Positions 29,802-38,282 are shown, counted from the first letter of the stretch. The stretch: 64,000 bases of DNA from Cupriavidus consociatus (GCF_017814975.1 NZ_JAGIQA010000001.1:648697-712696); one strand, 5' to 3'. The notes: generated by a model not told the origin, from the sequence alone. Numbers and translations are program-made.

Positions 29802-29829
29802 ATCAAAAAACCAATGGGTCGGTTTTGAT
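29802..29829. promoter_or_regulatory. Inverted repeat between LysR and HAD-like genes (candidate LysR site)
   Basis: ATCAAAA (29802-29808) and TTTTGAT (29823-29829) form a perfect 7-bp inverted repeat with a 14-base spacer, directly upstream of the LysR start codon. The surrounding DNA is AT-rich. LysR proteins bind such dyads and repress their own gene, and this one overlaps the LysR leader. On the other side a TATAGT at 29860-29865 is a plausible -10 box for the plus-strand pair, though no good -35 box accompanies it. Confidence 0.5.
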
Positions 29830-29929
29830 TATCAATTTTTTCGTATGAGCCCGCTACCTTATAGTGGGCAGCACGGAAACGCAATCCACGCGACCCCTTA
29901 GGTTAAGGCTCTTAAGAGAGAGAACGGCA

Positions 29930-30625
29930 ATGTCACCTGAACTGCTTGTATTCGCACTGGACGACGTCATGCCCCGGCTTGACGATCCGCACCAAGGCCA
30001 ACCCAAAGAAGAGCGCGGCGAAGCGTGGCGAGCCTCATGCGCTCGGCAAGCTGCCACCTCAGTGCAAGATGTCGCACACACTTTCAGCGAACTTCGCCTG
30101 ACGGCAGGTTCGGCAAACAGCGAAACGGTGCGGGAGCACGCGGAGGCCGATCTACTGGCGTATGAGAAGCGCTTCATCGCCGCGTGCGCTCAGGGCAGGT
30201 TTGGGATCGAAGCACAGGCGCTTGCCCGGATGGAAGACGCCGCGCTCGACGGGGTGCGCCTTGCACTGGGCTCCAGGCTTTCGTCCAGGATGGTCTGCGC
30301 ATTGATGGAATCAACGCTGGGGCCAGACTGGGTCGACCGGTTTTCAGTTGTGGCCACCGCGGACGCCCTGTCCGGGCACCAGTCGGAAGACGAGTTGTAT
30401 CGCCTGATCCTGCGCACGACGGGCGTACCGCCACAACATGCGTCGCTGGTGTCGGCGTCGAGGCGCTGTAACGAGATCGCGCGTCGCCTCGGCATGCAGG
30501 GGGAAAGACTCAACGCGCATGACGGTGCATTCGCAAGGCGGAACGACAACGGTAGCGAGGCATGGCCGTCGCGCGATACACGTTCTCGAGGTGCGCCGCG
30601 CACGGCTCCCTCTGCCGCTCCTTAG
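29930..30625 (+). CDS. HAD-like protein with catalytic residues lost (probable pseudo-phosphatase)
   Basis: A 231-residue protein (start at MSPELLVFAL, after an AGAGAG-rich leader) that looks like a haloacid-dehalogenase hydrolase with its active site removed. Residues 7-14 read VFALDDVM where the family has hhFDxDGVL: the nucleophile Asp is Ala-9, while the second Asp (11) is kept. Near residue 150, SGHQSEDELYRLIL stands where GKPxPDxYL is expected, with the Lys replaced. The motif-IV stretch ASLVSASRRCNEIARRLGM lacks the metal-binding Asp of the usual EDSxxG. The overall order and spacing fit the phosphoglycolate-phosphatase/CbbY type. The last 40 residues are low complexity. It lies 19 bases before the NADH dehydrogenase gene. 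Assigned by motif pattern only. Confidence 0.55.
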   Translation: MSPELLVFALDDVMPRLDDPHQGQPKEERGEAWRASCARQAATSVQDVAHTFSELRLTAGSANSETVREHAEADLLAYEKRFIAACAQGRFGIEAQALARMEDAALDGVRLALGSRLSSRMVCALMESTLGPDWVDRFSVVATADALSGHQSEDELYRLILRTTGVPPQHASLVSASRRCNEIARRLGMQGERLNAHDGAFARRNDNGSEAWPSRDTRSRGAPRTAPSAAP

Positions 30626-30644
30626 CTGACTTCGGAAAACCAAT

Positions 30645-31949
30645 ATGAATACGATCGTCGTTGTTGGCGGTGGCGCCGCCGGTTTGCAACTCGCCATTGG
30701 ACTGGGGCGCACGTTAGGGAAACGCCGGCGCGCCAGGGTGATCCTGGTAGACCGCAGCCCGACGCATCTCTGGAAGCCGCTGTTGCACGAGGTGGCCGCT
30801 GGCACGGTTGAGCCGACCGTTCACTACACCTCCTTCGCGCTACAGGCCGAACGCAATCATTTCGAGTTCATTCAGGGGGACCTCGTTTCCGTGGACCGGT
30901 CGCACCGCGTGATCTCCCTGACCGCCGGCGGCGAAGCAGATACGTCCGGCGCGCGCCTCCGGCAGCTGGCATACGACAAGCTTGTGCTCGCGATCGGCGG
31001 TGTCACGCAGTACTTTGGCGTGACCGGAGCCCGCGAACATGCGCTGGCGTTGGACAGCGTCAGCGGTGCTGAGCGCGTGCGCGAGCGCCTGCACGCCGCC
31101 CTGCGCCGCAAATCAGCCGCCGCGTTGTCGCCCGACAGAGAGGCAAGCAAGGTGCGGGTGGCTATCGTGGGTGGTGGAGCGACCGGCGTCCAGCTAGCCG
31201 CGCAATTGCGCCGCACCTCCTACCTGCTGAACCGCTATGGCGTGCATCAGCTCGACCCGAACCGTGACGTGGATATCTCCGTGCTCGAAGCGGCGCCGAG
31301 TCTCCTGCCAGGGATGGATGGCGAGCTTGCGGCCCGGGTGGCACGGCAACTCGCCAAGCAGAACATCGGCATCGCCACCGGGCAGCGCGTGACTGCGGTC
31401 ACGCCGCAAGGACTCACGCTCAATGGCACCGAGCCGGTCGATGCGGACGTCGTCGTCTGGGCCGCAGGCGTCGCTGCGCCGGCGCTGGTCGCGTCATTTG
31501 GCCTGGCTGTCAATGAGAAGGGACAGGCCCGCGTGGGCCCCACGCTTCAGTGCCTGGATGACGAAAACGTCTTCGCGATCGGCGATTGCGCCAGCTGCCG
31601 GCCCGCCAATGCGGCAAAGGAGCTCCCCACGCGGGCACAGGTTGCCTTCCAGCAAGCCCTGTATCTGGCGGACGCGGTGCCGCGGCATCTGGCGGGCAAG
31701 CCGGTGAGGCCCTTTGTCTTCCGGGACTATGGATCGCTGATTTCGCTGGCGGGTGGCCTGGCCGTCGGTTCGCTGGCCTCGGTCAAGGGTATTTCAGGCT
31801 GGTATGTGGAGGGACGTCTGGCTGGCCTGCTACACAATGCCATTTATCGTCGCCACATCGTCTCGATTAACGGCTGGCGCCGGGCCCTGGCGATCTCGAT
31901 ATCGCATGGGCTCGAGCGCTGGCTGGGTGCGGGGACGCGGCTGCATTGA
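30645..31949 (+). CDS. Type II NADH dehydrogenase (NDH-2-like, FAD)
   Basis: A 434-residue membrane-associated flavoprotein that passes electrons from NADH to quinone without pumping protons. The FAD motif is IVVVGGGAAGLQLAIGLGR at the start, with the NAD motif VRVAIVGGGATGVQLAAQLR near residue 170. The third flavin motif is ENVFAIGDCASC near residue 305. The conserved AQVAFQQALYLADAV and the C-terminal amphipathic end (YRRHIVSINGWRRALAISISHGLERWL) fit membrane attachment. The upstream HAD-like gene probably belongs to the same transcript, under the divergent LysR regulator. It may serve to rebalance NADH during growth on reduced substrates. Confidence 0.88.
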   Translation: MNTIVVVGGGAAGLQLAIGLGRTLGKRRRARVILVDRSPTHLWKPLLHEVAAGTVEPTVHYTSFALQAERNHFEFIQGDLVSVDRSHRVISLTAGGEADTSGARLRQLAYDKLVLAIGGVTQYFGVTGAREHALALDSVSGAERVRERLHAALRRKSAAALSPDREASKVRVAIVGGGATGVQLAAQLRRTSYLLNRYGVHQLDPNRDVDISVLEAAPSLLPGMDGELAARVARQLAKQNIGIATGQRVTAVTPQGLTLNGTEPVDADVVVWAAGVAAPALVASFGLAVNEKGQARVGPTLQCLDDENVFAIGDCASCRPANAAKELPTRAQVAFQQALYLADAVPRHLAGKPVRPFVFRDYGSLISLAGGLAVGSLASVKGISGWYVEGRLAGLLHNAIYRRHIVSINGWRRALAISISHGLERWLGAGTRLH

Positions 31950-32063
31950 AGCTTGCCGGGCAGGCATGGGACAAGGCCAGGTTCCGGCATGCCGATGCCA
32001 GCGTCGCACAAGCAGCGCGGGCCGACTGGCCTTTGTCAGCTCGCCGGATGCCGCACCCTGGCA

Positions 32064-32564
32064 TCAGGCCGCCGCCGTCATGACGGCATTGATGAACCGG
32101 CCATACTCCCCCCGCGCATACAGTAGCGAAGCTGAATCCCCGGCGTCCAGGCGAACATCGGTCACGTCGCCAATCAAGACGAGGTGAGTGCCTGATTCGA
32201 TGATCTCGGACACGCTGCACTCGAAGACAGCTGTGGCGGAGGACAGCCATGGCGCGGCGCCCGGCCTCACATTCCACTCGCCGACGGCGAACTTCTCCGC
32301 CGGGGCCGCACTGGTGGCAAATTTTCCGGCCACCTCGATGTCGTTCGGCGAAAGTATGTTGACCGCGAACTGGCGCGAATTCACGATCGCCTGGGCTGTC
32401 CTGCTGCTCCGGTTGAGGCAGCACAGCAGCGAGGGTGGTTCCGCGCAAAGCGAGCATACCGCCGTCGCCGTCAGCCCAACGACTTCGCCCCCGTCGCGGG
32501 CGGTGATGACCGTCACGGAAGCGGCGAGTCGTCGCATGCCCTGCTTGAATAGTGCCGAACACAT
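32064..32564 (-). CDS. Flavin reductase family protein
   Basis: A 166-residue FMN-binding split-barrel protein of the HpaC/flavin reductase type, which reduces free FMN or FAD with NAD(P)H for a partner oxygenase. Typical regions are RRLAASVTVITARDGGEVVGLTATAVCSLCAEPPSLLCCLN and RQFAVNILSPNDIEVAGKFAT, plus the late ECSVSEIIESGTHLVLIGDV. It is the last gene of the proV-proW-AraC-gcvT-like block and follows the GcvT-like gene by 38 bases. No flavin-dependent monooxygenase partner is encoded beside it, so the GcvT-like protein or a distant oxygenase would be the client; this pairing is unusual. Confidence 0.85.
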   Translation of the reverse strand: MCSALFKQGMRRLAASVTVITARDGGEVVGLTATAVCSLCAEPPSLLCCLNRSSRTAQAIVNSRQFAVNILSPNDIEVAGKFATSAAPAEKFAVGEWNVRPGAAPWLSSATAVFECSVSEIIESGTHLVLIGDVTDVRLDAGDSASLLYARGEYGRFINAVMTAAA

Positions 32565-32602
32565 GGTTGGACTCCTCCTTATCCTTGCTGACTACATCGG
32601 TG

Positions 32603-33844
32603 CTAGGCAAGCCGTGGCATGGAACGCCCGTCCCGTACAAAAGGCGGCCGCACCACCTTCGCAGCAACGCGATTGCGATACACCTCGACATCCACATACG
32701 CGCCGAACGGGATGTCCGGGTCGATCAGTGCCAGGGCGATGGCGATCTGAAGTGTCGGACTATACGTTCCGCTGGTGACCGTTCCGATGACCTCGCCCTG
32801 GAGGTTCACCACCGGGCTGGCCGTGCGGGCGACCGCAGCGCTTTGTTCAAATACCAGCCCGACGAACTGCCGGGTCTGACGACGTGTGCGCAGCGCTGCC
32901 TTGCCAACAAAGTCCCGCTCCGAGTCAAGATCGACACTCCATCCCAGGCCGACATCGAAGGGGGAGCACCTTGGGTCCATGTCCCGCCCGGCCAGCTGCA
33001 TGCCAGCCTCAAGCCGAAGCGTCTCCCAGGCATCCAGACCCGCCGGGACGATGCCCGCCGAGCGCAGCATGTCCCACACTTGCACAGCATGCCTTGCCAG
33101 CACGATCAGCTCGAAACCATCCTCGCTGGTCTTCCCCGTCCTTGCCAGCATCAGCTCGCCTACGACAGGGTCATGCACGATGATCGAATTGAACGGCTTT
33201 ACCTGTGCGGCAACCTGGGTGGATGGTATCGCCCGGAATACCGACTCCCGTGCATTGGGACCATGGACGGCAATCGTTGCCAAAGGCTCTACACCCTCCG
33301 TGACAAGATCCGGGCGCCGCGCCACTACGGTAACCACGCTGTCCGTCCCCGCAATTTGCGAGCGGATCCATTCAAGGTCGCCGCGTGCCGTGTGCGCGTT
33401 CAGGACGATGCGGAAGTGATCGTCGGCCAGATAGTAGACGACGAGGTCGTCGATCACCCCTCCGTCTCCGTTAAGCATGCACGAATACATTGCTTTGCCT
33501 GCCGACTTCAGCCTGGCGACGTCATTGGCGAGAAGCTTGCCAAGAAACGCGCGAACCTCCGCGCCGTGCAAGTCGACCACGCACGCGTGCGAAAAGTCGA
33601 ACATTGCGGCGTCCTGCCGCACGGTGTGGTGCTCCTGGATCTGGGAGCCAAAGGCAACCGGCATTTCCCAGCCGCCAACATTAGCCATGCGCGCGTGGCT
33701 GGAACGGTGGCATTCGTACAGCGGCGTGCGCAAAAGGTGCGAGGTGTTCTGGCTCATGGGGATCTTGGGAATGTCGTAGTCGGTAACAGGCTTGTTCGCT
33801 TGTGCACGGAATTCCGGGCGGCGACCGTCCCACGATGGATTCAT
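32603..33844 (-). CDS. GcvT-family aminomethyltransferase / demethylase
   Basis: A folate-binding protein of the glycine-cleavage T family, 413 aa, which moves a one-carbon unit to tetrahydrofolate. Family features: LLRTPLYECHRSSHARMANVGGWEMPVAFGS, the DFSHACVVDLHGAEVRAFLGKLLANDV stretch, GGVIDDLVVYYLADDHFRIVLNA and LDAWETLRLEAGMQLAGRDMD. The ATG at 33844 (MNPSWDG) has an AGAGG site. An internal ATG at 33757 (MSQNTS) would remove a 29-residue extension and match the usual T-protein length. No gcvH or gcvP is present, so it is not the housekeeping glycine-cleavage gene. In a betaine island a demethylase for methylated amines or a formaldehyde-to-THF trap is plausible. Confidence 0.85.
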   Translation of the reverse strand: MNPSWDGRRPEFRAQANKPVTDYDIPKIPMSQNTSHLLRTPLYECHRSSHARMANVGGWEMPVAFGSQIQEHHTVRQDAAMFDFSHACVVDLHGAEVRAFLGKLLANDVARLKSAGKAMYSCMLNGDGGVIDDLVVYYLADDHFRIVLNAHTARGDLEWIRSQIAGTDSVVTVVARRPDLVTEGVEPLATIAVHGPNARESVFRAIPSTQVAAQVKPFNSIIVHDPVVGELMLARTGKTSEDGFELIVLARHAVQVWDMLRSAGIVPAGLDAWETLRLEAGMQLAGRDMDPRCSPFDVGLGWSVDLDSERDFVGKAALRTRRQTRQFVGLVFEQSAAVARTASPVVNLQGEVIGTVTSGTYSPTLQIAIALALIDPDIPFGAYVDVEVYRNRVAAKVVRPPFVRDGRSMPRLA

Positions 33845-33885
33845 GGCGTCTGCCTCTGGTAGCTTGCACTGTGCGCTGCGCAGGA

Positions 33886-34881
33886 TCATCCCGGTGGACG
33901 GCGTTCGTGGCTGGGTGCATGGCCGAATTGCGCGCGATACGCCTTGCTGAAATGGCAGGGCGAATGGAAGCCGCAGACTGCCGTGACACGCGCGATCGGC
34001 GCGTTGGTCGTGCGCAGCATCTCTCTCGCGCGCTTCAGGCGCAGCGTCAGGTAGTAGTGGGTCGGCGACACGTTCAGGTAGAACTTGAACATCCGTTGCA
34101 GATGCCGCTGCGACAGCCGCACGAGCCGCGCCAGTTCATCGAGCGACAGCGGTTCCTCGATGTTCGCCTCCATCAGCCGGACGACCTCGATCAGCTCTGC
34201 CCGCGAGAGGCCAACCCGGGCATAGACAGGGATCGGCTGCGCATCGCTGGCGCTACGAATCCGCTCGAGTATGAACTGTTCGGAAACCTGCGCCGCAAGC
34301 TGCTGGCCGAAACGCAAGCCAACCAGGTTCAGCATCATGTCGATCGGTGCGGTGCCGCCCGTGCAAGTGAGCCGGTCACGGTCGATGACGAACAGTTCGT
34401 CAGCGAACTTCACCAGCGGAAATTCTTCGTGCAGGGCGGACCGGTTCTCCCAATGCACCGCGCAGCGGTATCCGTCCAGCAGCTTGCTCGACATCAGCGC
34501 ATAGGCGCCCGTACAGACACCGCCAAGCGGCATGTCCTGCCCGGCGAGCTGCGCCAGCATGGTCCGCGTGCCGTCGTCGACGGCATCGCGGATCCGGATG
34601 CCTCCACAGACAATCAACACATCCGGCAGCGCAGAGCGATCCAGCGGGCGCGTCGGGCGGACCACGATGCCGTTGCTCGCCTGCACCGGCGCGCCGTCGG
34701 GCGTATAGATCGACCATGTGTAATGGTCGGCACGCCCGACGTAATTCGCCATGCGCAGCACTTCGATCGCGCTCGAGAACGCGATCATCGAGAACTCGGG
34801 CAATGTCAGGAAGCCGAAATGCGCGAGAGCCGACATCGACGTTGGAAGGCTCTCAGTTGGCACGGCGTCGGCGGAGCTCAC
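33886..34881 (-). CDS. AraC-family regulator with GATase1-like domain (GbdR-like, copy 1)
   Basis: A 331-residue regulator of the GbdR/SouR/CdhR group, which in Pseudomonas responds to glycine betaine, sarcosine or carnitine. The DJ-1/PfpI-like domain spans about 15-185 (FLTLPEFSMIAFSSAIEVLRMANYVG, GVCTGAYALMSSKLLDGYRCAVHWENR, LTCTGGTAPIDMML). Two AraC HTH motifs follow (LDELARLVRLSQRHLQRMF and ITRVTAVCGFHSPCHFSKAYRAQFG-like). I chose the GTG at 34881, preceded by AGGAG at six bases, giving MSSADAVPTESLPTS before an internal ATG at 34836; the frame is open much further but overlaps proW. It lies in the betaine-transporter block. Very similar to the regulator at 51296. Confidence 0.88.
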   Translation of the reverse strand: MSSADAVPTESLPTSMSALAHFGFLTLPEFSMIAFSSAIEVLRMANYVGRADHYTWSIYTPDGAPVQASNGIVVRPTRPLDRSALPDVLIVCGGIRIRDAVDDGTRTMLAQLAGQDMPLGGVCTGAYALMSSKLLDGYRCAVHWENRSALHEEFPLVKFADELFVIDRDRLTCTGGTAPIDMMLNLVGLRFGQQLAAQVSEQFILERIRSASDAQPIPVYARVGLSRAELIEVVRLMEANIEEPLSLDELARLVRLSQRHLQRMFKFYLNVSPTHYYLTLRLKRAREMLRTTNAPIARVTAVCGFHSPCHFSKAYRAQFGHAPSHERRPPG

Positions 34882-34887
34882 GTCGCT

Positions 34888-34892
34888 CTCCT
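34888..34892 (-). promoter_or_regulatory. Ribosome-binding site that sets the GTG start of the AraC regulator
   Basis: AGGAG on the minus strand, six bases before GTG (34881-34879). The in-frame ATG 15 codons later has no comparable purine run at the right distance. Confidence 0.6.
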
Positions 34893-34912
34893 GGCGAGCA
34901 GATGTCCTGATC

Positions 34913-35809
34913 TCAGGCTTGCGCCGTGCTGGCCTTGGCGCAGAACAGTTGCCGGATCCCCGAGAAAAGCGGCGCCTTCGCGGTACCCGGCACCCGGCCG
35001 AAGCTCTCCGTGATGCGGTCGAGGATGATCGCCAGCAGCACCACCGACAGGCCACTTTCAAAGCCCAGGCCGATGTCGAGCCGCTGGATGCTCGCCAGCA
35101 CCTCGTTGCCCAGGCCACCCGCGCCCACCATCGAGGCGATGATCACCATCGACAGCGCCATCATGATGGTCTGGTTCACGCCCTGCATGATCGACGGCAG
35201 CGCGTTCGGGAACTGCACCTTGTACAGCAGTTGCCACGGCGTGCAGCCGAAAGCATGACCGGCTTCGACGATTTCCATGTTCACCTGGCGGATGCCCAGG
35301 CTCGTCAGGCGCACCGCCGGCGGCATGGCGAAGATGACCGTGGCCAGGATGCCCGGCACGCGGCCGAGGCCAAACAGCATCGCGGCGGGAATCAGGTAGA
35401 CGAACGCAGGCATGGTCTGCATCAGGTCAAGGACCGGACGCACGGTGGCCGCGACCACCCTGCTCTTTGCCGCCCAGATCCCGAGCGGAACGCCGAGCAG
35501 CAGGCTGATGATGGTCGACGACAACGTGAGGCCCAGCGTGATGATGGTCTGGTCCCAGAAGCCGGTCGCGAAGATCACGAACAGAGACGCGCCCGTGAAC
35601 AGCGCAAAGCGCCAGCCGACGCGCCACAGCCCGATGCCGATGAAGATCGCCACCATCAGCCACATCGGCACGGCCTGCAGGCTGCGCTCGATCAGTTCAG
35701 CGAGCCCCCCGATGGCGCGGCCGATGGCATCGAACGTGGCGGCGTCGTGATCGAGGAGGTAATGGACGGACTGGTCGACCCAGCGGCCGAGCGGAAGGAG
35801 TTCAGACAT
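34913..35809 (-). CDS. proW: Glycine betaine/proline ABC transporter permease (ProW-like)
   Basis: A 298-residue inner-membrane subunit of an osmoprotectant-type ABC importer. It has an N-terminal cytoplasmic stretch, then about six to seven hydrophobic segments (VPMWLMVAIFIGIGLWRV, FALFTGASLFVIFATGFW, TLGLTLSSTIISLLLGVPLGI). The EAA-type cytoplasmic loop is VEAGHAFGCTPWQLLYKVQFPNALP. Length and layout match ProW/OpuAB of the OTCN family. Its start overlaps the end of the ATPase gene by 8 bases. With the ATPase and the ProX-like protein encoded at 38359 it makes a complete uptake system, probably for betaine used as a nutrient. Confidence 0.9.
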   Translation of the reverse strand: MSELLPLGRWVDQSVHYLLDHDAATFDAIGRAIGGLAELIERSLQAVPMWLMVAIFIGIGLWRVGWRFALFTGASLFVIFATGFWDQTIITLGLTLSSTIISLLLGVPLGIWAAKSRVVAATVRPVLDLMQTMPAFVYLIPAAMLFGLGRVPGILATVIFAMPPAVRLTSLGIRQVNMEIVEAGHAFGCTPWQLLYKVQFPNALPSIMQGVNQTIMMALSMVIIASMVGAGGLGNEVLASIQRLDIGLGFESGLSVVLLAIILDRITESFGRVPGTAKAPLFSGIRQLFCAKASTAQA

Positions 35810-36959
35810 GGTTGCCTCGCGAGCGCGTGATTGCTTTCAGGATGACGGCGCGGCTGACCGAGCCGCAATAGCAGCCGTCGTCGTCGACGACCGGCAGCGC
35901 ATTTGGGTTCGCGACCACGCGCTCGACGACATGGTCGAGCGACGCGTTGCGCCGGATGCTTTCCACGGGACGCACGCTCTGGGTAGCGTCGCGTGTGACG
36001 AAACCACGAAGCTTGCGCTGCGCATCGAGCACGAAGGCATAGTCTTCACTGCCGGTCAGGGTCGCGGCGATGTTCGCCGCGTCGAGTCTGGACAGCGTCG
36101 GCACGGCGTTGGTCTGCATCAGGTCGCCAGCCGTCAGGTAGCGGCTGGTGTCGATGCCGTCGAAGAAGGTGCGAACGTAGTTGTCAGCCGGATTGGCAAT
36201 GATCTCCTGCGGCGTACCGACCTGGACCAGCCGGCCGCCCTCCATGATCGCGATCCGGCTACCGATGCGCAGCGCCTCTTCCAGGTCGTGCGACACGAAC
36301 ATGATCGTGCGCCGGTGCTCCTTCTGCAGTTGCAGCAGCACGTTCTGCATCTCCTTGCGCTTGAGCGGGTCGAGCGCGGAGAACGCCTCGTCCATGATCA
36401 TCAGCGACGGATTGACCGCCAGCGCGCGCGCCAGGCCCACACGCTGCTGCATGCCGCCCGACAGCTCGCGCGGCAGCTTCTGCGCGAACGTCGCCAGTCC
36501 GACCTGCTCGAGCACGTCCATGGCACGGCGCTCGCGCTCCTTCCTGCCAACGCCGGCCACCTCCAGCCCGAACGCGGCATTCGACAGCACCGTGCGCTGC
36601 GGCATCAGCGCGAAGGACTGGAACACCATGCTCATGTCCTTGCGGCGCAGCGCGATCAGCTCGCTGCGGCTGACGGCTGCCACGTCGCGGCCGCCGATCA
36701 GCACCTTGCCGGCGGTCGGTTCGACCAGCCGGTTGACGAGACGGATCAACGTTGACTTGCCGGATCCCGACAGGCCCATCAGCACGAAGATTTCGCCTTC
36801 CTTCACGTCGAACGACACGTTGTGCACGCCGACCACATGGCCGGTGCGGCGGAACACTTCGTCCTTCGTCGAACCGGCGGCGAGCATGTCGAGCGCCTGT
36901 TTGGGGTTGCTGCCAAATACCTTGCACAGACCTTCGACCACGACCTTGGGACTATCCAT
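35802..36959 (-). CDS. proV: Glycine betaine ABC transporter ATPase (ProV-like, with CBS domains)
   Basis: A 385-residue ATPase driving betaine import. Walker A is GLSGSGKST near residue 63, the signature LSGGMQQRVGLARAL near 168, and Walker B LMIMDEAFSAL followed by the His loop MFVSHD. The long N-terminal stretch before Walker A (VVGVHNVSFDVKEGEIFVLMG) and two C-terminal CBS domains from about residue 270 are typical of ProV/OpuAA. The start at 36959 (MDSPKVVV) has AGGAGAAG upstream; an upstream ATG at 37004 is less likely. It heads the transporter block, and the candidate CCGAC-N2-GTGC element lies about 200 bases upstream. Confidence 0.92.
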   Translation of the reverse strand: MDSPKVVVEGLCKVFGSNPKQALDMLAAGSTKDEVFRRTGHVVGVHNVSFDVKEGEIFVLMGLSGSGKSTLIRLVNRLVEPTAGKVLIGGRDVAAVSRSELIALRRKDMSMVFQSFALMPQRTVLSNAAFGLEVAGVGRKERERRAMDVLEQVGLATFAQKLPRELSGGMQQRVGLARALAVNPSLMIMDEAFSALDPLKRKEMQNVLLQLQKEHRRTIMFVSHDLEEALRIGSRIAIMEGGRLVQVGTPQEIIANPADNYVRTFFDGIDTSRYLTAGDLMQTNAVPTLSRLDAANIAATLTGSEDYAFVLDAQRKLRGFVTRDATQSVRPVESIRRNASLDHVVERVVANPNALPVVDDDGCYCGSVSRAVILKAITRSRGNHV

Positions 36960-37398
36960 CGAAACTTCTCCTGGTCCTGTGGGGACTCTTACGTCATGTG
37001 GCATGCCAACGCCGTTTCCACTCGTCCGGGAAGCGCTGGCGGCGCATTACTACCTCTCTCCCTGGAATGCCTGAGCAAACCTTTCCGTCGCTTCGCAACC
37101 TGCGTTGTGCGATTCCCTACATGGTTGCCAAGAAACGCCCTCGCCTGCCGACGAATTCCGACAAGTGCTTGCAGAAATGCGACAACGGCAAGCGCGGACG
37201 CCGATTTTGACGGCGACTGTCCACAAGCGACGCCGACGATCCGGAATGGGCGCGTACGGCGCGCCGTGCGGCGTGGCGGGTCGATACCAGCCCCGCGGCG
37301 CATCGGTTCTATCCGCTGGCCGCGCGGCCTGATCTACTTGGCGCATGGCATGTGCGCGCACGATGCGTCCGCGGCCAGTCAACCACAAGAGGAATCGC
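36960..37398. promoter_or_regulatory. Divergent promoter region between proV and purU
   Basis: A 439-base region without a recognised gene, with two divergent transcription units. At 37154-37171 the plus strand reads AATTCCGACAAGTGCTTG. In the proV direction this is CAAGCACTTGTCGGAATT, 15 of 18 bases identical to the element upstream of fdhA. No convincing -10/-35 pair was found for either side, as expected if transcription depends on an activator. Short open frames within it are not supported. Confidence 0.6.
37154..37171 (-). promoter_or_regulatory. Candidate GbdR-type operator upstream of proV
   Basis: In the orientation of proV this reads CAAGCACTTGTCGGAATT and matches the fdhA element in 15 of 18 positions. 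The conserved part is GCAC-N2-GTCGG. The activator is inferred to be one of the AraC regulators in the window. Confidence 0.45.
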
Positions 37399-38271
37399 AT
37401 GAACGCGCTGTCTCCTTCACAGCAGCACATCCTGACGCTGTCGTGCCCGAGCGCCCCCGGGCAGGTGGCCGCCACCGTCGGCCTGCTCGAGCGCCATCGC
37501 TGCTATATCGATGAACTGACCGTCTTCGACGACGACCTGAGCAACCGCTTCTTCCTGCGCTGCGGGTTCCACCCGACGGACGCACAGGGGCTGGATGTCG
37601 GCCGGCTGCGGGAAGAATTCAAGCCGATCGCGCAGCGCTACGGCATGCAGTGGTCGGTTCACGACGCGCACGCCCGCCCCAAGGTCCTGATCATGGTGTC
37701 CAGGCTCGAGCATTGCCTGGCGGACCTGCTGTTCCGCTGGCGCATGGGCGAGCTGAAGATGGACATTGTCGGGATCGCCTCGAACCATGCCGACCTCGAG
37801 CCGCTGGCGCGGCAGCATGACCTGCCGTTCCGGCACTTCCCGATTACGCCGGAGACCAAGGCCGAGCAGGAAGCGCGCTGGCTGGATCTGTTCGAGTCGA
37901 GCGGCGCGGAGCTGGTGATCCTGGCGCGCTACATGCAGGTGCTCTCGGCTGCGACCAGCGCCAGGCTCGCCAACCGCGCGATCAACATCCACCACTCGTT
38001 CCTGCCCGGCTTCAAGGGTGCGAAGCCCTATCACCAGGCACACACGCGCGGCGTCAAGCTTATCGGCGCGACCGCGCATTTCGTCACCGACGATCTCGAC
38101 GAAGGTCCGATCATCGAGCAGGCCGTCGAGCGCGTCGATCATTCGTACCGGCCTGACCAGCTGCTTGCAGTCGGCCGCGACGTCGAATGCATCACGCTGG
38201 CGCGCGCGGTGAAGGCGTTCATCGAGCGGCGGGTGTTCCTGAACGGAGACCGCACAGTCGTGTTCCAGTAA
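37399..38271 (+). CDS. purU: Formyltetrahydrofolate deformylase
   Basis: Hydrolyses 10-formyl-THF to formate and THF, which regenerates free folate when demethylation loads the pool. The protein is 290 aa. The N-terminal ACT domain (about 8-85) reads HILTLSCPSAPGQVAATVGLLERHRCYIDEL. The formyltransferase-like domain follows with VLIMVSRLEHCLADLLFRW, and the catalytic Asn-His and Asp lie in INIHHSFLPGFKGAKPYHQAH and HFVTDDLDEGPIIEQ. The start at 37399 (MNALSPSQQ) has an AGAGGAA ribosome site; an upstream ATG at 37345 lacks one. It stands alone on the plus strand between transporter genes and ends at a strong terminator. In Pseudomonas a purU copy likewise belongs to the betaine regulon. Confidence 0.93.
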   Translation: MNALSPSQQHILTLSCPSAPGQVAATVGLLERHRCYIDELTVFDDDLSNRFFLRCGFHPTDAQGLDVGRLREEFKPIAQRYGMQWSVHDAHARPKVLIMVSRLEHCLADLLFRWRMGELKMDIVGIASNHADLEPLARQHDLPFRHFPITPETKAEQEARWLDLFESSGAELVILARYMQVLSAATSARLANRAINIHHSFLPGFKGAKPYHQAHTRGVKLIGATAHFVTDDLDEGPIIEQAVERVDHSYRPDQLLAVGRDVECITLARAVKAFIERRVFLNGDRTVVFQ

Positions 38272-38282
38272 GCGCAACGACG

